Below are positions 7,388 through 14,469 of a stretch of 14,955 bases of DNA, piece after piece; position 1 is the stretch's first letter, and the number at the start of each line of letters is the position of its first letter. A program made the position numbers and the translations under genes. Location of the stretch: the NCBI GenBank assembly GCA_030424825.1, contig JAUHWE010000033.1, forward strand, positions 1-14,955. The letters run 5' to 3'. The notes beneath the pieces are model-generated. The model was not told where the DNA came from. It did no database searches and was given only the letters and a program-made list of their open reading frames with translations. Source of the stretch: Verrucomicrobiia bacterium. GTDB lineage: Bacteria > Verrucomicrobiota > Verrucomicrobiia > Opitutales > Opitutaceae.

Positions 7388-7427
7388 GAATTCTTTGGAT
7401 TCACTTTTCAGGGTGACCGCTCTGTAA

Positions 7428-8225
7428 TCATCCTGTCAACCGGTCCAAGCGGAGCCGCTGCCGGTCGTCAAACAGCCGCATTTCGAGCAGTTTTAGGGCG
7501 GCCGCCATCCCAAATCCCACTCCCCCTGCGATGAAGAACCAAATGATGATCTGGTACTTCACCGCTTCCGTTGGCAAGGCTCCCGCCAGTATCTGGCCGG
7601 TCATCATCCCCGGCAGCGCAACGATCCCTGCAGTGGCCATCGAATTGACCACGGGCATGATGCCTGTACGGATGCAGTCCCGAAGATAGGGCAATATCGC
7701 TTCCCGAGCCGTTTCCCCCAACGCCAGCCGCTGCTCGATGATGGCCCGGCTGTCGTGCAGCGCGGATGTCAGGCGATCCATCGAGAGGCTGATAGCGCTC
7801 ATTTTGTTGCTCATAATCATCCCGAGCAACGGAATGGCATATTGGGGAAGGTACCACGGGTCCGGCTTGACCACGACTAGGAGTCCAAACAGGGCGATCG
7901 CAAATGAGGACACGAAAAGCGTAGAAGCGCCCAGACCAAACGACATCCAGCCTTTAAGCCGCCGTTTCTGGCGAGCCATGATTTCGCGTGAGGCCACGAC
8001 CAGCATGATGACCGCCATAATCGCCACATACGAAAACTTCCCTTCCGCGAAAAGGAACTTGAGCACATAGCCCACCGCAAACAGCTGAATCACCAGTCGA
8101 ACGGAAGCGACCGCCAATGATCGGGTAACGCCTAGCCTATAATAAGCCAACAGTATTCCCAATCCCACTACTATCGTAGCCGCAAACCCAATGTCCCAAA
8201 AACTAAGCTCTATCGCGCTGTTCAT
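7428..8225 (-). CDS. fetB: ABC exporter permease, FetB (UPF0014) family
   Basis: This 265-residue integral inner-membrane protein has about six or seven hydrophobic segments. Family marks are LAYYRLGVTRSLAVASVRLVIQL near the N-terminus, LLGMIMSNKMSAISLSMDRL, then IIEQRLALGETAREA and the long PYLRDCIRTGIMPVVNSMATAGIVALPGMMTGQILAG region, all typical of the FetB/YbbM family. In Escherichia coli FetA and FetB form an ABC exporter that lowers iron stress; other members have been linked to other substrates, so iron is an inference. It overlaps fetA by 23 bases, which points to coupled translation and fixed stoichiometry. Length is normal. The C-terminal FDDRQRLRLDRLTG is probably cytoplasmic. Confidence 0.9.
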   Translation of the reverse strand: MNSAIELSFWDIGFAATIVVGLGILLAYYRLGVTRSLAVASVRLVIQLFAVGYVLKFLFAEGKFSYVAIMAVIMLVVASREIMARQKRRLKGWMSFGLGASTLFVSSFAIALFGLLVVVKPDPWYLPQYAIPLLGMIMSNKMSAISLSMDRLTSALHDSRAIIEQRLALGETAREAILPYLRDCIRTGIMPVVNSMATAGIVALPGMMTGQILAGALPTEAVKYQIIIWFFIAGGVGFGMAAALKLLEMRLFDDRQRLRLDRLTG

Positions 8226-8838
8226 TTCGATTCACCCCCCTTTCCACTTCCCTCAACGATCTATCCTTCATTTCCAAAATGCGATTCCCTACGCGGTGCG
8301 CCTGTTCCTTGCTGTGCGTCACCCAAAGCGTCGGGGCAGATTTTTCAGCGATATAGCTAAGTAACATATCTTCCACTACAATAGCGCTCTTTTCATCCAG
8401 ATTCGCAGTGGGTTCGTCGAGCAAAAGGGCTGCAGGAGTCCGGTCGAGCATCCTGAGGATTCCCAATCGCTGGCGCTCCCCCATCGAAAGCCGGCTTGGC
8501 GACCATGAACCGGCACCTTTGGGCAGATTCATCTTTTCAAGAGCTTCACGGTTTGGCGGGGCCAGGAAATGAAGGTCCACGGTCTCCTCCCACCAGAGAA
8601 TTTCAGCGGACAAATAGCCTACACGCTTTCTCCAGTTTGGAGGGGCAAACTGTTCTCTACGTTCACCGGATAGCGACACGTCCCCTTCATTAACCACAAG
8701 ATCGGCAATCGCTCTCAACAGGAGCGATTTCCCTGAGCCCGAGTCTCCGAGGAGGCAAACCACTTCACCGCTAGCGATGGATACGTCCAACTGGGACCAT
8801 TCCAAGAAACTCAAACTGTGAACATCCAATCCCCCCAT
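8203..8838 (-). CDS. fetA: ABC exporter ATPase, FetA family
   Basis: This is the nucleotide-binding subunit pairing with FetB, about 211 residues from the ATG at 8838. Walker A is GDSGSGKS (31-38), the signature is LSMGERQR, Walker B with catalytic Glu is ALLLDEPTANLD, and the switch His lies in LWVTHSKEQ. The open frame extends upstream to 8988, but that part has no ABC homology and would overlap the divergent oxidoreductase start, so I prefer MGGLDVHSLSFLEW as the N-terminus. Two oddities: the N-terminal strand is slightly short compared with E. coli FetA, and the Q-loop reads GYLSAEILWW, with Ala or Glu where Gln is expected. The shared 23-base overlap with fetB confirms the pair. Confidence 0.86.
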   Translation of the reverse strand: MGGLDVHSLSFLEWSQLDVSIASGEVVCLLGDSGSGKSLLLRAIADLVVNEGDVSLSGERREQFAPPNWRKRVGYLSAEILWWEETVDLHFLAPPNREALEKMNLPKGAGSWSPSRLSMGERQRLGILRMLDRTPAALLLDEPTANLDEKSAIVVEDMLLSYIAEKSAPTLWVTHSKEQAHRVGNRILEMKDRSLREVERGVNRNEQRDRA

Positions 8839-8883
8839 TTCGCGAGCTCGTAAGCGACTATTCCAAGCAGGCAAAAGGTCCTG

Positions 8884-8902
8884 TGGCAAGGGATAGTTGC
8901 CA
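8884..8902. promoter_or_regulatory. Operator-like palindrome between fetA and the oxidoreductase gene
   Basis: TGGCAA (8884-8889) and TTGCCA (8897-8902) form a perfect 6-bp inverted repeat with a 7-base spacer, in the centre of the 96-base divergent region. Its placement suits a regulator binding site serving one or both genes. No regulator gene is nearby to name. Confidence 0.3.
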
Positions 8903-8934
8903 ATCAGAGGAGGTCTTGTTCTAGTCGCAAGCAA

Positions 8935-10011
8935 ATGAGCAATAATATACGTCTGGGTATCGCAGGAGCGCGATTTGGGGAAAGGCATGCCGCTGCATTC
9001 AGCAAGATTGACGGAGTCGAATTGGCAGGGGTCGCCGATTTGGACGAAACGCGCCGTACCTCGTTACTCAATACGTATGGCTTTGAGCAGGACTTCGAAA
9101 CCTACCAATCGCTAATCGAATCTGGCAATCTTGACGCGATCGTTGTCTGCCTACCCACCCTCTTACACGAGCGGGCTATAAGCGCCGCCTTCGATGCGGG
9201 ACTTCACGTGCTTTGCGAGAAACCGCCTGCGGTCAATGAAAGCGAGATGTCCCGTATCGTTTCCTCGGCCGGGTTTTGCGGAAAGACGTTCATGTGGGCA
9301 CGGCAACAACGGTTTTCACCTGAAATCAGAAATGCCCGAGATCTTGTCACCAATGGGACGCTGGGCGATGTCTATCGCGGTGAAGCCTCCTGGCACTGGG
9401 GGTGGTGGCCCTTTGCCAACGACAACTGGCGGAGCAACCGTGAAGAGGGAGGGGGGGCACTCCTGGACATTGGTATCCACATGATAGACTCCCTTTGGTA
9501 CGCGATGGGTTGCCCCGATCCGGTAGAGGCGATGGCCTCCAGCCACAGTCTCTTCCTCAATGATCGCGTGCCCGACCCAGACGTCGTAGCCGAGGATTCC
9601 GTTTTCGGCATGGTGCGTTTCAAAAACGGGGCCAGCCTCAATTTCTCGTCCATGTTCTTTGGGCATGTCTCGGGTCCGAAATCACATTGGGGGGCTCCCA
9701 CAGAACAGTTCATCCGGCTCTTCGGCACCCAAGGGTCCGTTGATCTGGTTAAGGGAGAGCGTACGCAGACAGCTGACGCTGACACCTTGGTTGAATCGTA
9801 TGCCAGTCCAACCAGTGAAGACGAGTGGTTCCTCCTTCAAGCCCAGGAATTTGCCGATTCAATCAATGAATCGAGAGAGCCTGAAAACAATGGCAAGCAA
9901 GGTCTAACCCTCATGAAAATGCTCGATGCCCTCGCACTGTCAGCAAAGGAAAAACGTGCTGTCCCGATCAAAGCGACGCGTTCGCTGGACGACCTTTTTG
10001 GCGGACTGTAG
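8935..10011 (+). CDS. Gfo/Idh/MocA family NAD(P)-dependent oxidoreductase
   Basis: This 358-residue cytoplasmic enzyme has a Rossmann nucleotide-binding domain at 1-120 with the glycine motif GIAGARFGERHA (8-19), the beta-strand LDAIVVCLPTLLHER, and the family signature CEKPPA (94-99) whose Lys helps catalysis. The C-terminal sheet domain contains GGGALLDIGIHMID (172-185), with Asp178 and His182 in the usual catalytic positions. Members oxidise or reduce sugars, inositols and related polyols; the substrate cannot be told from sequence. Length is normal. A strong AGAGGAGGT lies at 8906-8914, about 20 bases before the ATG, farther than ideal, but no alternative start is in frame. It stands alone on the plus strand, divergent from fetA and convergent with the surface-protein gene (19-base gap). 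Confidence 0.92.
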   Translation: MSNNIRLGIAGARFGERHAAAFSKIDGVELAGVADLDETRRTSLLNTYGFEQDFETYQSLIESGNLDAIVVCLPTLLHERAISAAFDAGLHVLCEKPPAVNESEMSRIVSSAGFCGKTFMWARQQRFSPEIRNARDLVTNGTLGDVYRGEASWHWGWWPFANDNWRSNREEGGGALLDIGIHMIDSLWYAMGCPDPVEAMASSHSLFLNDRVPDPDVVAEDSVFGMVRFKNGASLNFSSMFFGHVSGPKSHWGAPTEQFIRLFGTQGSVDLVKGERTQTADADTLVESYASPTSEDEWFLLQAQEFADSINESREPENNGKQGLTLMKMLDALALSAKEKRAVPIKATRSLDDLFGGL

Positions 10012-10030
10012 CGAAAACCGACCTATCGAC

Positions 10031-11227
10031 TCAATCGAGTACAAAGAGCTCGATCAACCCCACCCCCTCCGAGCCACCAACACCTGAAAGCTGGAAGGTA
10101 TAAACACCCTGATTGAGCGTCAACAAGAGCGCCGCGTCCTTTGAACCGGGAACCAATTTCTTACCCAAGGTATCCAATGCCTCAGCAAGTTCGTTGGCAT
10201 TGGGGCCTTCTTCCCAATTGTCATTCGTCACGAGCAGCTGGCTTCTAACTGGCGTCTCATCAAACAGCGTCTGAAATACCTTTAGCTCCGGATCCGCTAG
10301 AGCCCCGGGAACCATTTCAGTTGTCAGCTGGGGCCCAAGTCCGCGAACCAAGACTGTTTTTGTAGAGCCTCCCTGTACCGTCAGACCCCCAATCATGATA
10401 TCACCGCCGGCACCCACCAAGCCTCTAGTCGCAAGATTGACTAGATCGGCCACGGCTTCGTCGTCGATTGTCAAAGTGCCTCCTTCAGAAACCACGGAGC
10501 CCGCACTGTTGGAAATCTCGACGGAGTACTCCCCCTCATCAGCTTCTGACGCACTTTCGATGATCAAGGTTAAACCGATTTCACCAACAAGCTCGACCCC
10601 ATCTTTCAGCCATTGAACCGAATCAATAACTCCATTCGATTCAAAGAAAAACTGGGCCCGACCTCCGGTTGGAACACGTGTCGGAGCAGGATCGCGGGTG
10701 ACTTCCGGAAGTACAGCCGCCACATTGATCTGAACTTCGTACTTATTGTTGTCCGTATCGCCTTCGTTGTTGAATGCCTGGGCGTTGAAAACGAAGATCC
10801 CGGGAGTGGTCGGCTCTCCTTGAACTGAAACAATGTTTCCATCGATCCTACCATTTACGAGTGTTCCATTTTCATCACTGGCCATGGTCAGGCCTGGTGG
10901 AAGCGAACCTTGAATCTCCCAGCGGGCGGGAACTTTAGGTGCTCCTGTTACCGTAAAACTGATTGCAAAATCCTTCCCGACTTCCGCGTTGAAAGGACTA
11001 TTACCCGGAGCCGTACTAAACTGCGTCGCACCTACGGTCGCGTGAAATACCCCCAGGGCAGTGGCGACATAAGTCGTCAGCCTAACAACCTGCGAAACCG
11101 GTTGGCTCAGGGCTTTTTCAAGAACAACGAGAATTCGAACCGCTGGTGAACGCTGCAACAGCATGCCCAACATCAGGATTGCGAACTGCCCCCTCACGAG
11201 CTTAACTTTCAGGTTAAAGTAGTTCAT
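10031..11227 (-). CDS. Verrucomicrobial Ig-domain surface protein
   Basis: This is a 398-residue predicted exported protein. After an unusual N-terminal leader (about 1-66, with LLQRSPAVRILVVLEKALS and a hydrophobic TTYVATALGVFHATVGA), a putative-Ig (He_PIG-like) module spans about 68-168, including IQGSLPPGLTM and GEPTTPGIFVFNAQAF. An Ig-like domain follows at about 175-255 (VQWLKDGVEL, SEADEGEYSVEISNSAG). The C-terminal module (about 265-398) holds ATRGLVGAGGDIMIGGL, TVLVRGLGPQL, PGALADPELKVF and DAALLLTLNQGVYTFQLSGVGG, a module I know from many large Opitutales surface proteins. It is probably an adhesion or display protein of unknown ligand. ATGs at residues 19 and 22 are alternative starts. 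It is transcribed alone. Confidence 0.8.
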   Translation of the reverse strand: MNYFNLKVKLVRGQFAILMLGMLLQRSPAVRILVVLEKALSQPVSQVVRLTTYVATALGVFHATVGATQFSTAPGNSPFNAEVGKDFAISFTVTGAPKVPARWEIQGSLPPGLTMASDENGTLVNGRIDGNIVSVQGEPTTPGIFVFNAQAFNNEGDTDNNKYEVQINVAAVLPEVTRDPAPTRVPTGGRAQFFFESNGVIDSVQWLKDGVELVGEIGLTLIIESASEADEGEYSVEISNSAGSVVSEGGTLTIDDEAVADLVNLATRGLVGAGGDIMIGGLTVQGGSTKTVLVRGLGPQLTTEMVPGALADPELKVFQTLFDETPVRSQLLVTNDNWEEGPNANELAEALDTLGKKLVPGSKDAALLLTLNQGVYTFQLSGVGGSEGVGLIELFVLD

Positions 11228-11252
11228 ATTTTTCGAACGTTGTTTCGGCTGA

Positions 11253-11282
11253 TTTATAACAGGCTAAAAAGAAAACCGACAA
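11253..11282 (-). promoter_or_regulatory. Candidate promoter of the Ig-domain surface protein
   Basis: On the minus strand TTGTCG (11277-11282) is a 4/6 -35 match. Eighteen bases later comes TATAAA (11253-11258), preceded by TG one base upstream, as in extended -10 promoters. The implied start lies about 20 bases before the ATG at 11227. No Shine-Dalgarno is seen in the leader. Confidence 0.4.
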
Positions 11283-11338
11283 AATAGGTAATGAAGGCTA
11301 ACCACTATAGATTTCTTTAAAAATCAAAATTCCCACTT

Positions 11339-11348
11339 GTGCATGCAC
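11339..11348. repeat. Perfect 10-bp palindrome in the gap
   Basis: GTGCATGCAC is self-complementary and lies about 70 bases past the end of the DUF4266 gene and about 110 bases before the surface-protein ATG. The flanks extend the symmetry with one mismatch (11337-11350). It could be a binding site; chance is plausible. Nothing else definite is seen in 11283-11415. Confidence 0.2.
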
Positions 11349-11415
11349 GAGCTCTAATTGAATCCACATTAGTTTCATATCATGTCCTCATTTTTGGGTC
11401 AGAAGAATATCGATC

Positions 11416-11646
11416 TTAGTTGCAACCGCAACCGCCACCTCCTACGCCTTCGCCACCCGTTGTGGCTTCGCGGGAGAACTGTATGTGGGAAGTCATTACC
11501 GAAGCCAGTTCGTCGCGATCGGAACGCATCGTATAGTCCGACAGGTTACCTTTCTGATAGGGCTCGACGGTAGAGCAACCCACGCCAAATGAGGCAAGAG
11601 CAGCAATCGCGGTGCAAGTGAAAATATTTTGGGATACTCGTTTCAT
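11416..11646 (-). CDS. DUF4266 small lipoprotein with Gly-rich CGCN tail
   Basis: This is a 76-residue precursor. The ATG at 11646 is chosen because it forms an ATGA overlap with the thioredoxin stop and begins a normal signal (MKRVSQNIFT, hydrophobic 12-22, lipobox GVGC with Cys24); the longer frame to 11706 only adds residues inside the previous gene. The mature form of about 53 residues has TVEPYQKGNLSDYTM and HIQFSREATTGG, the DUF4266 pattern, and ends GGGGCGCN. The tail Cys residues (73 and 75) plus the neighbouring TlpA suggest redox chemistry or metal binding, which is inference. It is the last gene of the DUF3570-apbE-tlpA operon; the same set of genes is found together in other bacteria. 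The function is unknown. Confidence 0.85.
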   Translation of the reverse strand: MKRVSQNIFTCTAIAALASFGVGCSTVEPYQKGNLSDYTMRSDRDELASVMTSHIQFSREATTGGEGVGGGGCGCN

Positions 11647-12143
11647 TCTGCTAGTAATGTTTGAATTTGATTGGTCAGATTCTCTACCGATTCCTTGCCA
11701 TGCCAACCTTCATGGGAGAATCGGATAACACCTTCGCGATCCACTAAAAAGGATGACGGCATGACACTGATTTCCGCCGCCTTCACCAATTGCTGTCCCG
11801 CATCGTGCGGCGTCGCAAAGCTCGGTTTTTGCTTGTCGAGGAACCGTTGCATCTGGTTCGCCTTTTGGTCCACGCTCACCGCAACTATCTGAAATCCTTT
11901 ATCCTTGAATTTCTGATACAATTTCTCCATTTCTGGGAAAGCTGCTTTGCATGGGGCACACCAAGAGGCCCAGAAATCTACTAGCGTCACTTTTCCTTCA
12001 ATTTCTGGAACATCGCCCTCGAGGGCAAAACTTTCCAAAGTTGACGGCAACTCCGTGCCCGGACCCCACCCTTCGGCCTGAACCCAGGTAACACCGAACA
12101 AAACGACAAGTGCCGACAGACTAATTTTCGACCAGGTTTTCAT
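11643..12143 (-). CDS. Exported TlpA-like thioredoxin
   Basis: This 166-residue protein has a signal peptide (MKTWSKISLSALVVLFGVTWVQA). The thioredoxin fold carries WASWCAPC (58-65; active Cys62 and Cys65), a cis-Pro site at SVMPSSFLVD, and the insertion between them typical of TlpA/ResA-type periplasmic reductases. Such proteins reduce disulfides of specific envelope partners, with electrons usually drawn from a CcdA/DsbD-type membrane protein; none is encoded here. The start overlaps apbE by 23 bases and the stop overlaps the DUF4266 ATG by 4 bases, so it belongs to a tightly coupled operon. The likely partner is the Cys-tailed lipoprotein or the DUF3570 protein. The family call is firm and the partner is inferred. 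Confidence 0.92.
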   Translation of the reverse strand: MKTWSKISLSALVVLFGVTWVQAEGWGPGTELPSTLESFALEGDVPEIEGKVTLVDFWASWCAPCKAAFPEMEKLYQKFKDKGFQIVAVSVDQKANQMQRFLDKQKPSFATPHDAGQQLVKAAEISVMPSSFLVDREGVIRFSHEGWHGKESVENLTNQIQTLLAE

Positions 12144-13110
12144 AGAATTTAGATGTTTGTTGTATCCCAGAGTTCATGACGATGCATCCTTCTGCTCCAA
12201 AAGTTCCTTCCACCAACTTTAGCCCTTCTTCCTCGCCCAGGACGAAAACCGCGGTGGAAAGGACTCCTGCCTCTAGACAGGAATTCGCGGCGATGGTTAC
12301 CGCTAAAATACCATTAACAACGGGTCGGCCGGAGCGGGGATCTAGAATATGCCCGTAACGTTGCCCGCTATGCTCAAAGAAACGGCGATAGTCTCCAGAA
12401 GTCGCTATCCCCAAATTAATAGCGGCCAGACTGCCCCACGAGGATCCGGGCATTTCCGGATTCTCGAGGCCAATGTGCCAGGCGGGGCTGTTCGGCGGCG
12501 TTCCCATTGCGTGAATGTCTCTGCCAAAATCCACGAGGCAACCCGCCAAGCCATGCCCCACAGCGATGGCGGCCACTTTATCCACGGCATACTCCTTGCC
12601 GAAGCCTCCCAAATCCAGTGACATTCCCTTTTCCGGGAGAAGGACCGCTCCTGGCTTTCGCTCAACTTTTCTCCATCCCACCAAGGCCCGTGTGTTTTCA
12701 ACCTCAGAATCGGACGGCAATTGCGTGTGGGTGCGCCGGTAGTCCCACAGATGGATGAGCGGCAACATTGTGGGATCCAAAACCCCTTGAGTCATAAAAT
12801 GCAAATCGTCGCAGATCGCGAAAATCGACTCAACTTCCGCATCGATCTCCGTCCACTCAATTCCCGCGTTTCGATTGATTTCACTAATAAGACTACTGTC
12901 TCTAAACCGTGAATACTTGGTTTCAAAGTCGGCCACCCACTGCACCGCTTCTCTTGAAAAAGCGGCAGCCTGGTCTTGGCTTCCTGCAGAAAACTGGACG
13001 CGGCAGTCCGTTCCCAGAGCCTTAAATTGCAAATCATACAAGCCACGCTTCGAATCGAGTCCGACCCGAGCATCAATTTTCATTGGCGTTTGCTTCTCCA
13101 TCAGAACCAT
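12121..13110 (-). CDS. apbE: FAD:protein FMN transferase, ApbE family
   Basis: ApbE enzymes attach FMN from FAD through a phosphoester to Ser/Thr in a D-x-x-(S/T)-G-A-(S/T) motif of target proteins. This 329-residue protein has the expected blocks: KYSRFRDSSLISEINRNAG (65-83), MSLDLGGFGKEYAVDKV (163-179), IATSGDYRRFF (235-245) and YGHILDPRSGRPV (252-264). The conserved Mg-binding Asp of the ADALST segment is Gly282 here (EAGVLSTAVFVLG). No signal peptide or lipobox is visible, unlike many ApbE proteins. The start may be 13110 or 13101; the latter gives a TGATG junction with the DUF3570 gene. A 23-base overlap joins it to the thioredoxin gene. The variant site suggests a subgroup, not a dead enzyme. 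Confidence 0.9.
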   Translation of the reverse strand: MVLMEKQTPMKIDARVGLDSKRGLYDLQFKALGTDCRVQFSAGSQDQAAAFSREAVQWVADFETKYSRFRDSSLISEINRNAGIEWTEIDAEVESIFAICDDLHFMTQGVLDPTMLPLIHLWDYRRTHTQLPSDSEVENTRALVGWRKVERKPGAVLLPEKGMSLDLGGFGKEYAVDKVAAIAVGHGLAGCLVDFGRDIHAMGTPPNSPAWHIGLENPEMPGSSWGSLAAINLGIATSGDYRRFFEHSGQRYGHILDPRSGRPVVNGILAVTIAANSCLEAGVLSTAVFVLGEEEGLKLVEGTFGAEGCIVMNSGIQQTSKFYENLVEN

Positions 13111-14264
13111 AGTGACGCGCCGAGGGTTAGAACATCCGCATCTGGAAATGCGGACTGCGGTGTTTCATCTTTCCCCTCCATCTCATAACGCTCGAAAGAG
13201 GCATCAACGCTAAATCGGTCATCGATTTTATAGATCACTTTAACACCGTAGGTATGCGTATCAAACTTAGCTAAACGATAGTCTGCGGAGTAAAACGGGG
13301 TCTGGCCTTGTTGGGTATCGCGGGGGTCTATCCCAGTTGGCGTCAAATCCAGCGTGTAGAAATCCGCAGAATTCTGGGAATAGTAACGGTATTTCGGCCG
13401 AATGATTACATGCTCCCCAATTTTCTGATACCATTCCAAATCGAAGGTACTGCTTTCCACTCCCCAGTTGTCATTGAAATAACGGTAATCGAAATCCAGA
13501 CTGCCTCCTACCTGATCGAAAAACCGCTTTACGTTGAAGAACCAAATATTTCGCGTCCGTTCGTTTGGCCGGTTTTCCGCGAACGTCAGAGGTAAAAAAA
13601 TGTCTGGAAGCACTTCCGTTTCTTTGCGGATGATTTTATACGGATCGCTCAAATAGCCGCTGAAGTCTCCGTAGGTGTAATTCAGGGCGACAATGGTGTT
13701 CGGATCTACCACTTGGCTAATGCCAATAAAATAGTCGTAGCTTTCTTTTTCGCGATGTTCGTCGAAGAATTCTGGCCTAACATCGTCGTCGATGAACGAT
13801 ATGCCATAGCTTAGGCCCGTGTTCCGCTTGTTGAACTCCGAGGTTTGCGAATACGAATACCCGCGAGAAAGGAAGTCGCTCTCCGAACTGTGCGAATACT
13901 GAAAGGTCGAGGTGTGAATTCCGTGAGTCCAGTCCAAGTCGATTACCCCTGCTTCTCTGACATCCGTGAGATTGGAAAGCGGAACGTTTACGCCATCGTC
14001 CGCCGGAACACCCGTTGGCGTCGCACCTGAAATCGCATCGTGGACTCCATGGCCTTTAAGCGTGATCTGATTGCTCACTTTTTTTTCAAACCCAAGGTAG
14101 CGGGAGATCACCCGAATCCGGTCGTTATCCTCGTTGTAGTCCTGCCACTTGACCGAAATGTGATCTTCCGCGCTCGAAGATTTTATTCCAACCACGTACA
14201 GATAGCCCGCAAAAACGAAAATTCGCACTGAGCGAGAAAAGGAGAGAAAGGAAAGTCGGCTCAT
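13101..14264 (-). CDS. DUF3570 family outer-membrane beta-barrel protein
   Basis: This 387-residue protein has an N-terminal signal peptide (hydrophobic 13-27, probable cleavage near SSSAED). The rest alternates polar and aromatic residues in repeated strands (TSTFQYSHSSES, IVALNYTYGDFSG, GSLDFDYRYFND, VIIRPKYRYYSQ, HTYGVKVIYKI) and ends LGASLWF, the C-terminal Phe strand typical of barrels inserted by BAM. Near the mature N-terminus it has DAISGATPTG (76-85), a family feature as I recall it and also a match to the ApbE flavinylation motif. It is the first gene of an operon with apbE, a TlpA-like thioredoxin and a DUF4266 lipoprotein. No promoter could be assigned with confidence, and no Shine-Dalgarno is evident. 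The molecular function is not established. Confidence 0.88.
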   Translation of the reverse strand: MSRLSFLSFSRSVRIFVFAGYLYVVGIKSSSAEDHISVKWQDYNEDNDRIRVISRYLGFEKKVSNQITLKGHGVHDAISGATPTGVPADDGVNVPLSNLTDVREAGVIDLDWTHGIHTSTFQYSHSSESDFLSRGYSYSQTSEFNKRNTGLSYGISFIDDDVRPEFFDEHREKESYDYFIGISQVVDPNTIVALNYTYGDFSGYLSDPYKIIRKETEVLPDIFLPLTFAENRPNERTRNIWFFNVKRFFDQVGGSLDFDYRYFNDNWGVESSTFDLEWYQKIGEHVIIRPKYRYYSQNSADFYTLDLTPTGIDPRDTQQGQTPFYSADYRLAKFDTHTYGVKVIYKIDDRFSVDASFERYEMEGKDETPQSAFPDADVLTLGASLWF

Positions 14265-14469
14265 AGTGAGTCTGTAGATAAGGGAAGTGCCATCCTGAAC
14301 TTCTACGTCCCCGAACGAAGACCCAGTTTCAGCAATTGCATTGAATTCTGTAAAACCTCAACGGACGAGACGAGCTTGATGTGCCCGAGATTCAGCAGTA
14401 AACGTCGTTTTAAAGTTTAATAGCGGGACACTACTCGCGCTTTCGCGCCAAATTTCCTACGGATCTGAG
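14265..14469. other. Divergent intergenic region without a recognisable gene
   Basis: These 205 bases separate the DUF3570 operon (-) from the GGCT-like remnant (+) and must hold the operon promoter. I found no convincing -35/-10 pair. A small palindrome, AAACGTCGTTT, lies near 14400. No RNA gene or ORF stands out. Confidence 0.4.

Noticed and set aside
8839..8988. N-terminal extension of the fetA frame to 8988
   Set aside because: It would overlap the divergent oxidoreductase start, has no ABC homology, and the ATG at 8838 gives a protein of near-normal length for the family.
10034..10054. Inverted repeat ATCGAG/CTCGAT near the convergent ends of the oxidoreductase and surface-protein genes
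   Set aside because: It lies in the coding tail of the surface-protein gene, with a 6-bp stem, 9-base loop and no T-run on either strand.
11647..11706. Upstream start for the DUF4266 lipoprotein at 11706
   Set aside because: It would place 20 polar residues before a good lipoprotein signal. The ATG at 11646 forms an ATGA overlap with the thioredoxin stop and fits the signal.
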